This document shows, piece by piece, positions 1-8,100 of a stretch of DNA of 14,957 nucleotides. The DNA lies in NCBI GenBank assembly GCA_964568045.1, contig CAZMOL010000042.1, positions 1 to 14,957 on the forward strand. The letters are read 5' to 3'. The notes beneath the pieces are model-generated. The model saw only the letters and a list, made by a program, of their open reading frames with translations, was not told where the DNA came from and searched no databases. The stretch's first letter is position 1, and every line of letters starts with the position of its first letter. A program made the position numbers and the translations under genes. The stretch comes from CAZDDA01 sp964568045 (GTDB taxonomy: Bacteria; Bipolaricaulota; Bipolaricaulia; UBA7950; UBA9294).

Positions 1-17
1 TAAGACGAAGGACTTGG

Positions 18-41
18 AAGCCGCAACGAGATACGGCTTTT
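18..41 (+). terminator. possible stem-loop terminator of an upstream gene
   Basis: AAGCCG (18-23) pairs with CGGCTT (34-39) across a 10-base loop, followed by only a short T run ending at 41. This could end a plus-strand gene lying left of the window. The T-tract is short and the upstream gene is not visible, so the call is weak. Confidence 0.25.
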
Positions 42-50
42 CGCGTGCCC

Positions 51-79
51 TTGACACACCCTCGCCGATATCGTATATT
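51..79 (+). promoter_or_regulatory. sigma70-like promoter pointing into the 3' end of malic enzyme
   Basis: TTGACA at 51-56 (perfect -35) and TATATT at 74-79 are separated by exactly 17 bases, which predicts a start near 86. No plus-strand gene follows; transcription would run antisense into the end of the malic enzyme gene unless it stops at the T-rich stretch at 102-111. The match is good, but chance AT-richness cannot be excluded. Confidence 0.4.
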
Positions 80-86
80 TATCGTT

Positions 87-111
87 GCCTGGTACGCCAG
101 GTTTTTCTTTT
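87..111 (+). terminator. small hairpin with T-tract
   Basis: CCTGG (88-92) and CCAGG (97-101) form a 5-bp stem with a TACG loop (UNCG type), followed by TTTTTCTTTT (102-111). On the plus strand this has the form of a weak intrinsic terminator, best explained as the end of a transcript entering from the left. On the minus strand the T-tract is absent, so it is not a good terminator for malic enzyme. The rest of the gene-free stretch 112-244 shows nothing I recognise. Confidence 0.4.
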
Positions 112-244
112 GCATTACGACACTACGGAATCGCAAGAACACAGCCTAATCTTTACACAATAGAGTTACACAGAGCCTTTTCGGCCAAGCGGAGGCATTC
201 TGTAGGATAGGTAGCTTGCTGGCCGTGGCTTTCACCGCACTGCG

Positions 245-1615
245 TCAGTCGATCTTCATCTCCGGCAGTGGTGCGATGTGGCCCTCGCGCATCAGGATCG
301 TTGTCTCTTGTTGCGCACGGCGGATCTTCGTCTCGGCCTCGTCGCGGAGTTGCTGTTCCGTTAGAGTTCGTCGTGCCAGTCCCTGCTCGATCGCCTTCAT
401 TCCCACAGCAACGGCTTCATTGATGAACACATCAGTCTCCAGCATCGTGGGGACGATGTACTCCTCGTGCAATCCTTTATCCTCCGCGGTCTTGGCGATG
501 GCATAAGCTGCAGCAATCGCCATCTCGTCGGTGATCGTCCTGGCAAACACGTCCAGGGTTCCGCGGAAGATCCCGGGAAAGCCGATCGAGTTATTGACCT
601 GGTTGGGAAAATCGGAACGGCCGGTTCCCACAATGCGCACGCCGACCTCCTTGGCTTCCCACGGCCAGATCTCGGGAATCGGATTGGCCATGAGAAAAGC
701 GATCGCGTCCTTGTTCATCGCGGCAAGCCACTCCTTGTCAATCGTGTCCGGCCCCGGCTTCGACGCAGCGACGAGCACGTCGGTCCCTTCGATCGCCACT
801 GACATGTCACCGGTGCGTCCCTCCGCGTTCGTCTCGCGGGCGTACTTCCACTTGTACGGATTGTCGCCCTTGTTCGCCTCCAGATCCTCACGCCCCTTGT
901 GGAGGATGCCGCGGCTGTCAACAAGGATCACGTTCCCGGCCGGCACACCAGCGTGCAGGAGGACGCGTACGAAGGCGATGTTCGCCGCACCGGAGCCGAT
1001 CACGGCGTAGGTCACTTCGTTCATCTTCTTGCCAACAAGCTTCAGCGCGTTGATCACCGCGGCCAGCGTGATCGCGGCGGTTCCCTGTTGGTCGTCGTGC
1101 CACACCGGAATGTCCAGCTCATCTCGGAGTCGGTCAAGGATGGTGAAGCACTTCGGATTGGCGAAGTCCTCGAGGTTGATCCCGCCAAAGCCGGGGGCGA
1201 TCCACTTGATTGCCTGGATGATCTCCTCGGTGTCCTGGGTGTCAAGCATGATCGGGAATGCACCCACACCGCCGAGGTACTTAAACAGCAGAGCTTTCCC
1301 CTCCATGACCGGGAGCCCCGCACAGGGGCCGATGTTACCGAGGCCGAGGACGCGTGAGCCGTCGGAGACAACGGCGATGGTGTTCGCCTTGTTCGTGTAC
1401 TCGAAGACTTTGCCTGGATCGGCGTGGATCTCGCTGCAGGGAGCGGCAACACCCGGGGTGTACCAGACGCCGAAATCGTCGACGCTGGTCACAGCGCACT
1501 TGAGCGCGGTCTCGACCTTCCCCCGATAGAAAGCATGCCACGCAGGCGCCTTCTTACCCGGAATCTTCGCTTGCGCTATCCTCTCCTCTGCTGAGAGCCT
1601 CTTTCCCTCACCCAT
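245..1615 (-). CDS. mae: malic enzyme (malate dehydrogenase, oxaloacetate-decarboxylating)
   Basis: Cytosolic enzyme that oxidatively decarboxylates L-malate to pyruvate and CO2, reducing NAD(P)+. The 456-residue protein has the family landmarks in order: WYTPGVA at 51-57 with Tyr52 as probable catalytic acid, SDGSRVLGLGNIGP at 84-97, the VMEGKALL segment with catalytic Lys107, the metal-binding INLEDF (Glu149/Asp150) and HDDQQGT (Asp175), and a Rossmann loop GSGAAN at 207-212. Length fits the short bacterial type; the C-terminal phosphotransacetylase-like domain of MaeB is absent. The ATG overlaps the end of the fumarase beta gene by 8 bases (ATGGGTGA), and its GGAGG ribosome site lies inside that gene 8 bases upstream, so translation is probably coupled. 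Cofactor preference (NAD or NADP) cannot be read with confidence. It is last in a fumarate-to-pyruvate operon. Confidence 0.95.
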   Translation of the reverse strand: MGEGKRLSAEERIAQAKIPGKKAPAWHAFYRGKVETALKCAVTSVDDFGVWYTPGVAAPCSEIHADPGKVFEYTNKANTIAVVSDGSRVLGLGNIGPCAGLPVMEGKALLFKYLGGVGAFPIMLDTQDTEEIIQAIKWIAPGFGGINLEDFANPKCFTILDRLRDELDIPVWHDDQQGTAAITLAAVINALKLVGKKMNEVTYAVIGSGAANIAFVRVLLHAGVPAGNVILVDSRGILHKGREDLEANKGDNPYKWKYARETNAEGRTGDMSVAIEGTDVLVAASKPGPDTIDKEWLAAMNKDAIAFLMANPIPEIWPWEAKEVGVRIVGTGRSDFPNQVNNSIGFPGIFRGTLDVFARTITDEMAIAAAYAIAKTAEDKGLHEEYIVPTMLETDVFINEAVAVGMKAIEQGLARRTLTEQQLRDEAETKIRRAQQETTILMREGHIAPLPEMKID

Positions 1616-2228
1616 CTAAACGTCCTCCTTCACCTGCTATCTTTGCGTGGATCACTTGTTGGTTTTTGGCAACGTTTTTGGCTAAGTCGGTGTACAGATT
1701 CCCTCCGGCACTGTCCATGGTCACGTAGAGCGGCCCGAATCGCCGCACCTGAAAGATCCAGACCGCCTCAGCCATTCCCAGCTCCACCAGCCAGAAGACG
1801 TCGGTCACCCGCTCGATCGCCTTTGCGGCAAGGGCTCCGGCTCCGCCGGTGTAGTGTGCATACACGGCCCCGTGCCTCACCAGGGCGGCTTGCGTTCCTG
1901 CTCCCATCCCACCCTTGCCGATGACGATCTTGGTACCGAAGGCGTCGAGAAAGCGATCCTCGTGCGGCTCCATGCGAATGCTCGTTGTCGGTCCGGCCGC
2001 GATAACCTCCCAATCGCCGTCCGTCTTCCTCACCAGCGGCCCGCAGTGAAACAGAGCCATCGAAGCGGGGTCAAACGGCATTGCCTCGCGTTTCTCGTGG
2101 CACGTGAGCATCAATCGATGTGCCTCGTCTCGGGCGGTAAACAGCTCACCGGTAACGTAGAGAATGTCGCCAACACGCACGTCTCTCGCGTCCTCTGAAG
2201 GAATGGGAAGAGTTATCCGTCGTTCCAA
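1608..2228 (-). CDS. fumB: class I fumarate hydratase, beta subunit
   Basis: C-terminal (beta) subunit of the two-subunit oxygen-sensitive [4Fe-4S] fumarase, which with the alpha subunit hydrates fumarate to L-malate. The 206 residues carry the family signatures FHCGPLV (60-66), GPTTSIRM (79-86) and IGKGGMG (103-109), and the length is normal for a split beta subunit. The start is TTG at 2228-2226: the alpha-subunit stop lies one base upstream, and GGGGTGA inside the end of the alpha gene gives a ribosome site about 6 bases away. The close homologue L-tartrate dehydratase beta (TtdB) cannot be excluded on sequence alone, but the adjacent malic enzyme favours fumarase. The gene's last 8 bases overlap the malic enzyme start. 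Confidence 0.92.
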   Translation of the reverse strand: MERRITLPIPSEDARDVRVGDILYVTGELFTARDEAHRLMLTCHEKREAMPFDPASMALFHCGPLVRKTDGDWEVIAAGPTTSIRMEPHEDRFLDAFGTKIVIGKGGMGAGTQAALVRHGAVYAHYTGGAGALAAKAIERVTDVFWLVELGMAEAVWIFQVRRFGPLYVTMDSAGGNLYTDLAKNVAKNQQVIHAKIAGEGGRLDG

Positions 2229-2229
2229 G

Positions 2230-3096
2230 TCAGCTCACCCCGATCGTGCCGTCTGCGGCAAGGTGCACCTTGGCTCTTCGGGCGGCCCAACACTGAATCA
2301 CAATCCCCAGTGGTAGGGATGCGGGGTGGCGAAAGGCATACTCCACGTGCACCGCGAGTGCCGTTGTCACTCCTCCGAGGCCCATCGGACCGACGCCGCT
2401 CATGTTGACAAGCTCCAGAAGTTCCTCCTCGAGCTCGGCAACGGTCTCCTCCGGATGACGACTTCCGATATCGCGAAGCACGGCCCGCTTGCCCAACTTC
2501 ATCGCTACGTCCGCCCCGCCGCCGATGCCTACCCCGACGATCGTTGGAGGACACGGCTTACCCCCACACGCGATGACGTGGTCGACCACCGCCTTCTTGA
2601 TCCCACCGATTCCCACACCGGGAGAAAGCATCTTGAGGGTGCTCATGTTCTCGCTGCCACCGCCCTTGGGAAGGACAGCAATTGTGACCGTGTCGCCGTC
2701 GACCAGCTCCCAATCGATCGGTGGCATGAACCGGCCCAGGTTATTTCCGGGGTTCTCGCCGGTGAACGGTTGAACCGTGTTCGGACGCAAAGGAATCGCC
2801 GCGGTCGCCTCGGCGACGGCGTCCGTGATGGCCGACCGAAGCATCGCAAGGTGCGGGCTGTCCACTCCCGCCTCCACAAAGAAGCTCGGGATGCCGGTGT
2901 CCTGACACAGCGGAATCGACTCCACGCGGGCGATTTCGATGTTGGAGAGAATTGCTTCAAGTTGGGCCTTTGCGGGTTCCAAACTCTCAACTGACTGTGC
3001 TCGCTTCAAGGCATCAACAACGTCCGCGGGGAGGCACGTCTCTGCTTGGGCTAACGCTGCATGAAGTGCCTGTTTCAGTCTGTTTTCCTCAATCAT
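2230..3096 (-). CDS. fumA: class I fumarate hydratase, alpha subunit
   Basis: N-terminal (alpha) subunit carrying the [4Fe-4S] cluster that activates the substrate hydroxyl in fumarase. With the chosen ATG at 3096 the protein has 288 residues, typical of the family. Visible motifs are IPLCQDTGIPSFF with Cys64, TGENPGNNLGR (112-122), LPKGGGSENMS (142-152), GKPCPPTIVGVGIGG with Cys182, VGPMGLGGVTTA (235-246), and Cys269 near the C-terminus. Cys64, Cys182 and Cys269 are the likely three cluster ligands, by analogy with the family. The frame stays open upstream, giving longer forms from 3132 or 3174, but the extra residues resemble nothing in the family. A stem-loop (3133-3144) and a palindrome (3114-3125) lie in the leader. 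First gene of the fumarase-malic enzyme operon. Confidence 0.93.
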   Translation of the reverse strand: MIEENRLKQALHAALAQAETCLPADVVDALKRAQSVESLEPAKAQLEAILSNIEIARVESIPLCQDTGIPSFFVEAGVDSPHLAMLRSAITDAVAEATAAIPLRPNTVQPFTGENPGNNLGRFMPPIDWELVDGDTVTIAVLPKGGGSENMSTLKMLSPGVGIGGIKKAVVDHVIACGGKPCPPTIVGVGIGGGADVAMKLGKRAVLRDIGSRHPEETVAELEEELLELVNMSGVGPMGLGGVTTALAVHVEYAFRHPASLPLGIVIQCWAARRAKVHLAADGTIGVS

Positions 3097-3113
3097 GCTA
3101 CCAACCCTGAAGT

Positions 3114-3125
3114 AGAAAGCTTTCT
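3114..3125. promoter_or_regulatory. 12-bp palindrome upstream of fumarase operon
   Basis: AGAAAGCTTTCT is a perfect 12-bp palindrome 18 bases upstream of the chosen fumarase alpha start. CCGC-TTTT-GCGG (3133-3144), just beyond, can form a small hairpin. The site could be an operator or leader structure, but no regulator can be named and I see no clear minus-strand promoter hexamers near it. Confidence 0.2.
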
Positions 3126-3193
3126 CGATCATCCGCTTTTGCGGGCGGTGAAGCAACCCTAGCCGGCAATGCAATCAGGAAAGGGTTCCCGTC

Positions 3194-3222
3194 TTGACTT
3201 TCTCGCTTTGTCCGGCTAAGTT
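3194..3222 (+). promoter_or_regulatory. candidate promoter of apgM
   Basis: TTGACT (3194-3199) and TAAGTT (3217-3222) are 17 bases apart and predict a start near 3229, leaving a very short leader before the ribosome site AGGTGG (3234-3239). The -35 is strong (5 of 6), the -10 weak (3 of 6). It lies in the divergent spacer between the fumarase operon and apgM. Confidence 0.4.
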
Positions 3223-3243
3223 ACCTGGATAGTAGGTGGAATT

Positions 3244-4494
3244 GTGAAAGCCATTCTGATTATTGCCGACGGCCTCGGTGGCCGTCCGACCGACAACAAT
3301 GGAAAGACCTGTTTGGAGACAGCCCTCACTCCGCATCTCGACGAGCTAGCGAGCCGTGGGGCGCTCGGCTTGATGGACCCCATCGGCCCGGGGATCCGAC
3401 CGGGGAGCGACACAGGGCACCTGTCCCTGTTGGGTTACGATCCTTATAAGATGTACACCGGCCGTGGAGTGTACGAGTGTCTCGGTATCGGGATGGATGT
3501 ACAGCCCGGAGATGTCTGCTTTCGCGCCAATTTCGCCACCGTGGAACCCAGCGGTGAGGGATTCATCGTCAAGGATCGACGCGCCGGCAGGATCGCGGAA
3601 GGACAGGCTCAGTTGGCGGAGACCGTAAACGACATTTGCCTGAACAAGGAATTGGGAATCCAGTTTGAATTCCGTCCGAGCACACAGCACCGCGGGGCCC
3701 TTTTGCTCAGAGGAGGGGCGCTCTCCCGGCACGTGACCGAGAATGACCCCCACGCTCTCGATGTGGCCGTGGACGCGTTCCGGCCGGAGATGGGTTGCGA
3801 CGATGAGGCCGCCCGGCGCACCGCCGCAGCGTTGAACGATCTGACGAAGAGTAGCTACAAGGCTCTAAACGGACACTCTGTGAACCTGCAACGAGAACGT
3901 GCCGGCAAGAAGCCGGCGAATTACCTGCTCATCAGGGGGGCGGCCGAACTTCCCCATCTTGATTCGATAAAGACAATCTACGGCGTGCGCGGAGCGGTTA
4001 TTGCAGGCGGCGCGCTCTACCGCGGGGTCGGTCTCGCCTGCGGCATGAAACGGATCGATGCACCCGGTGCGACCGGTGGCCTGGATACCGATCTTGCCTC
4101 GAAGGCACATACGGCTATTGAAGCGTTGAAAACCCTTGACTACGTGTTCATCCACGTCAAGGGAACGGACAACGCTGGCCACGATCAAGACGCAGCGGCG
4201 AAGACCGCGTTCATCGAGCGGATCGACGCAGAATTGATCGGGACTCTCGCAAGTAAGCTTGACTGGGAAAAGACGCATCTCGCCTTCACCGGTGATCACA
4301 CCACCCCGATCGACTACGGCGATCACACCCCAGATCCTGTTCCGGTGTTGTTCGTGGGACAAAACGTCTGTCGCGACGCCACGATCAGCTTTGGGGAGCG
4401 AGAAGCAGGCCGGGGCGGACTGGGGCGGTTCAGCGGAATGGTCCTGCCGATTCTGTTCGGCTACAACAATTGGAATCCCAAGTTCGGGTCTTAA
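3244..4494 (+). CDS. apgM: cofactor-independent phosphoglycerate mutase, archaeal type (ApgM)
   Basis: Interconverts 3- and 2-phosphoglycerate in glycolysis and gluconeogenesis without 2,3-bisphosphoglycerate. The 416-residue protein belongs to the alkaline phosphatase superfamily. It shows the metal-binding ADGLGGRP (8-15, Asp9), the catalytic-serine segment PGSDTGHLSLLGYDPY (Ser55), KGTDNAGHDQD (306-316) and TGDHTTPIDYGDHTPD (349-364), which supply further metal ligands. The length of about 400 residues and the GSDT-HLS-LGYDP pattern point to the archaeal ApgM group, not the 500-residue bacterial GpmI. The start is GTG at 3244, preceded by AGGTGG about 4 bases upstream. It stands alone on the plus strand, divergent from the fumarase operon and about 100 bases before the formate dehydrogenase operon. 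I see no intrinsic terminator after it. Confidence 0.95.
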   Translation: MKAILIIADGLGGRPTDNNGKTCLETALTPHLDELASRGALGLMDPIGPGIRPGSDTGHLSLLGYDPYKMYTGRGVYECLGIGMDVQPGDVCFRANFATVEPSGEGFIVKDRRAGRIAEGQAQLAETVNDICLNKELGIQFEFRPSTQHRGALLLRGGALSRHVTENDPHALDVAVDAFRPEMGCDDEAARRTAAALNDLTKSSYKALNGHSVNLQRERAGKKPANYLLIRGAAELPHLDSIKTIYGVRGAVIAGGALYRGVGLACGMKRIDAPGATGGLDTDLASKAHTAIEALKTLDYVFIHVKGTDNAGHDQDAAAKTAFIERIDAELIGTLASKLDWEKTHLAFTGDHTTPIDYGDHTPDPVPVLFVGQNVCRDATISFGEREAGRGGLGRFSGMVLPILFGYNNWNPKFGS

Positions 4495-4502
4495 TGATGC
4501 GC

Positions 4503-4532
4503 TTAACAGTGCGAGGACATAAGACGTAGAAA
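4503..4532 (+). promoter_or_regulatory. weak candidate promoter of the formate dehydrogenase operon
   Basis: TTAACA (4503-4508, 5 of 6) and TAGAAA (4527-4532, 4 of 6) are separated by 18 bases, immediately after the apgM stop. It is the best-looking pair in the 104-base spacer before the NuoE-like gene, but readthrough from apgM is an alternative. Confidence 0.3.
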
Positions 4533-4551
4533 GGACCTGTTGTTAGAAAGC

Positions 4552-4581
4552 CGCGCTTGTTGTAGGGAAGAAGCGCGCTTC
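4552..4581 (+). promoter_or_regulatory. stem-loop/palindrome in the leader of the formate dehydrogenase operon
   Basis: CGCGCTT (4552-4558) pairs with AAGCGCG (4571-4577) over a 12-base loop. The right arm is also part of a perfect 12-bp palindrome, GAAGCGCGCTTC (4570-4581), so two mutually exclusive structures are possible. It sits 6 bases before the ribosome site GGGAGG (4588-4593). No T-tract follows, so it is not an intrinsic terminator. An operator or a translational control element is possible. Confidence 0.3.
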
Positions 4582-4598
4582 AACATCGGGAGGTGCAG

Positions 4599-5090
4599 GT
4601 GGAACAAGACCTAGAAAACCAGGTTGCCGAACTTGTAGACCCATTCGTCGGACAGCCGCACGAGCTCATCCAGGCCCTTCATCGGGTGCAACATGCCCTA
4701 GGCTATGTCCCAAAAGACGCACAACGGGTGGTCGCCCGAGCCTTGGAGATTACGTTAGCCCAGGTGTACGGCGTCGTGACGTTCTATAACTTTTTCACAA
4801 TGCACCCGCAGGGGGACCACACGATCAAGGCATGTTTGGGAACGGCGTGCTACGTGCGGGGAGCACGCAAGAAGGTGTTGGATACGATCCGCGAGACGCT
4901 GGGAATCGGCCCGAAGGAAACGACTCCCGATCGAAAGTTCAGTCTGAGCATCGTCCGCTGTTTAGGAGCGTGTGGGCTTTCACCTGCGGTGATGATCGAT
5001 GACGACGTGTTCGGCCGACTGACACCGGTGCGACTGAAGGAGATTCTGTCACGATACGACAAAGAGCCGATGGACGAGCGAGTAACTTGA
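4599..5090 (+). CDS. nuoE: NuoE-like thioredoxin-fold [2Fe-2S] subunit (24 kDa type)
   Basis: Small electron-transfer subunit of the NuoE/HydC/StnA kind, expected to carry one [2Fe-2S] cluster beside the FMN of the NuoF subunit encoded next. The 163 residues comprise a helical N-terminal part (LIQALHRVQHALGYVP at 23-38, VYGVVTFYNFF at 56-66) and a thioredoxin-like domain with the ligand pattern Cys79-x4-Cys84 and Cys121-x3-Cys125. I chose GTG at 4599 because GGGAGG (4588-4593) is then 5 bases away. The in-frame GTG at 4593 would overlap the ribosome site. First gene of the formate dehydrogenase operon; the next gene starts 55 bases on. A second, distantly similar NuoE domain occurs in the fusion at 11989-12867. 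Confidence 0.9.
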   Translation: MEQDLENQVAELVDPFVGQPHELIQALHRVQHALGYVPKDAQRVVARALEITLAQVYGVVTFYNFFTMHPQGDHTIKACLGTACYVRGARKKVLDTIRETLGIGPKETTPDRKFSLSIVRCLGACGLSPAVMIDDDVFGRLTPVRLKEILSRYDKEPMDERVT

Positions 5091-5145
5091 TGGACAGCTC
5101 TCAAAGAAGAGAACAACTTTACTCATAGTTCGCACAGGAGCTTCG

Positions 5146-8100
5146 ATGCGATGTGATGAATTAGAAGCGCTGCAAGCGACAGTCCGAGAGGATATCAAAC
5201 TGCGATGGGGCGTAGCAGACGGTTCATCGCGGCGCGACATCCTGGTGTGCATGGGTGGAGGTTGCATATCATCCGGCGCTCCCCGCGTCCGAGAAGCCCT
5301 TACAGGAGACATCGCCAAGCGTGGCTTGAACGCGAAGCACCGGGTGGTCGAGGTCGGCTGTATGGGGTTGTGCGGTCTTGGCCCCCTGGTTGTCATTCGC
5401 CCCGAGGGGACTTGCTACTGTCAGGTCGCCCCCGAGGATGCCGCTCGCATTGTGGAGGAGGACCTGATTAACGGTGGGGTGGTGGAGGATCTGTTGGTGC
5501 AGATTGGCCCGACCGGAGAGGTGGCTAGAACCTGCGAGGAGATTCCTTTCCTAAACCGGCAAGTGCGGGTGGTGTCGCGGAATATGGGTTTGATCAACCC
5601 AATGTCCATCGAGGAGTACATTGCGCGGGATGGGTACGCAGCATTGGCCAAAGCACTCACTTCGATGTCCGCTGAGGACGTCATCGCAGAGGTGAAGCAT
5701 TCCGGGCTTCGGGGACGCGGCGGGGGTGGTTTCCCCACCGGCACCAAATGGGAATACACCCAAAAAGCACAGAGTAAGATCAAGTATGTGGTGTGCAACG
5801 CGGACGAGGGGGACCCGGGCGCGTTTATGGATCGAAGTCTCTTGGAAGGCGATCCACACAGCATCATTGAAGGCATGGCGATCGCAGGCTACGCAGTGGG
5901 AGCACGTCAGGGATACGTGTACGTGCGGGCGGAGTACCCACTAGCGATAGAGCGGTTGGAACAGGCCATTGAGCAGGCACGCCAGTTGGGATTGTTGGGA
6001 AAAGGAATCCTCGGTACGCCATTTAATTTCGATTTGGAGATCCGAATCGGAGCCGGAGCATTCGTGTGCGGAGAGGAGACCGCGCTGATTGCTTCCATTG
6101 AAGGACAGCGAGGAATGCCCAGACCCAGGCCGCCGTTTCCTGCCCAACATGGGCTGTGGGGAAAGCCCACGTTGGTTAACAATGTAGAGACCTATGCCAA
6201 CATCAGCCCGATCATCCTCGACGGCGCAGACGCATTTGCCAAGTTGGGAACGCAGCAAAGCAAGGGAACAAAGGTATTCGCGTTGGCCGGGGACATCCGT
6301 CTTACGGGATTGGTCGAGGTCCCAATGGGGACGCCGCTGGGAGAGATCATCTACGACATCGGAGGAGGAATTCGGGAAGGACGAGCGTTCAAGGCCGCGC
6401 AAGTGGGAGGACCGTCGGGGGGATGCATTCCCCGAAGCCATTTGAATGTGCCCGTGGATTACGAATCACTAAAGGAGCTGGACGCGATCATGGGATCGGG
6501 TGGGTTGGTTGTAATGGACGAGCACACCTGCATGGTCAACCTGACCCGATTCTTCATGGAATTCCTGGTGGATGAATCCTGCGGGAAATGCGTGCCCTGT
6601 CGAGTGGGGACGCCGCACATGCTTGATCTTTTAACAAAGATCACGGAGGGGCGAGGTGATGAAGAAGACCTCGAGCGCTTGGTGCAACTTGGTCGGCTGG
6701 TGAAAACGACCTCGCTTTGTGGCCTGGGGCAGACCGCCCCCAATGCGTTGCTTTCGACAATTCGTTTCTTCCGAGAGGAATACGAAGCTCATATAAGAAA
6801 TAAAGAATGCCCAGCAGGCGTGTGCCCAGACCTGGTGTTGGCTCCGTGCGAGCATGCGTGTCCGGCACACGTGGACGTACCGGGCTACGTAGCCCTCATC
6901 GGGGAAGGACGGTTCGCCGAAGCGCTGGCACTACATCGTCAGAGAAACCCGTTCCCGGGCGTCTGCGGCCGCGTGTGCACCCATCCGTGCGAAGAGGTGT
7001 GCCGGCGAGTGGACACGGACGCGGCCATCGCCATCCGGCAGTTGAAACGTTTCATGGCCGATGTCGAACTCGCCCATCCGCCAGCACCTACTCTGGCCCC
7101 ACCAAAGCCAACAAAGGACCGAGTAGCAATTGTGGGGTCAGGCCCAGCCGGACTGACCGCAGCGTATTTCTTGGCGCCGTTGGGATACGACGTCACCGTC
7201 TTCGAAGCGCTTCCCGAAGCGGGGGGCGCGCTGCTCTCTATCCCAGACTATCGGCTGCCAAATGACGCCGTGCGGCGAGAGATCGCTCTGATTCGAGATC
7301 GAGGAGTCAAGATTCGAACACACATACGGCTTGGCGAGGATTTCTCAATAGACGATCTGTTCAAACGCGGATGTAGGGCCATCTTCTTGGCCGTGGGGAC
7401 GCACGCAACCCATCGGTTGGGGATCCGCGGGGAGGATCTCCAAGGAGTAATCCAGGGTCTTCCTTTCATCTGGGACGTGAACTGGGGACAGGCAGGCAAT
7501 CTTAGAGGAAAAAAGGTAGGGGTCGTCGGTGGGGGAAACGTGGCGGTGGACGCGGCCCGGTCCGCAGTGCGGCTGGGAGCCGCAGCCACACACATCATCT
7601 ATCGGCGACGTCGGGAAGACATGCCTGCCGAGGAATTGGACGTGAAGGAGGCGGAGCGTGAAGGGGTGCAAATCCACTGTTTGCTGGCTCCAGCAGAGGT
7701 TGGCGGGAACGGCCAAGTGGAGTGGCTCCGATGCGCACGAATGGCGTTGGGAGAGTTTGATGCAAGCGGCCGACGACGCCCCATTCCAACCCAGGAAGAA
7801 GCGGTGTTTGAGATAGACGTAGTGATTGTCGCCATAGGACAATGGCCTGATCTGTCTTTCCTTGACGATCAAAGGATCGAGGTAGGTCAAGGTGGGCGTA
7901 TTGTGGTTGATCCAGAGACGCTGATGACCAGTTGGGAAGGCGTTTTTGCGGGCGGTGACGTCGTGAGCGGCCCCGCAACGGTCGTGGAAGCGATTGCAGC
8001 GGGCCAGGGGGCGGCCGCCAACATCGATCGTTTCCTGGGCGGTCCGGGGATCATCTGGCCCGAGCACCGAGAGGTTGTCCGCACAAGCTACGACGAGGAA

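Noticed and set aside
216..506. 96-codon plus-strand frame at the end of malic enzyme
   Set aside because: Mostly antisense to the conserved malic enzyme C-terminus, serine/arginine-rich with no family pattern; the promoter at 51-79 is not enough to support it.
3097..3174. N-terminal extension of fumarase alpha from 3174
   Set aside because: The extra 26 residues do not resemble the family and overlap leader structures; ATG 3096 gives the usual length.
4552..4581. Intrinsic terminator after apgM
   Set aside because: The hairpin is not followed by a T-tract but by the ribosome site of the next gene.
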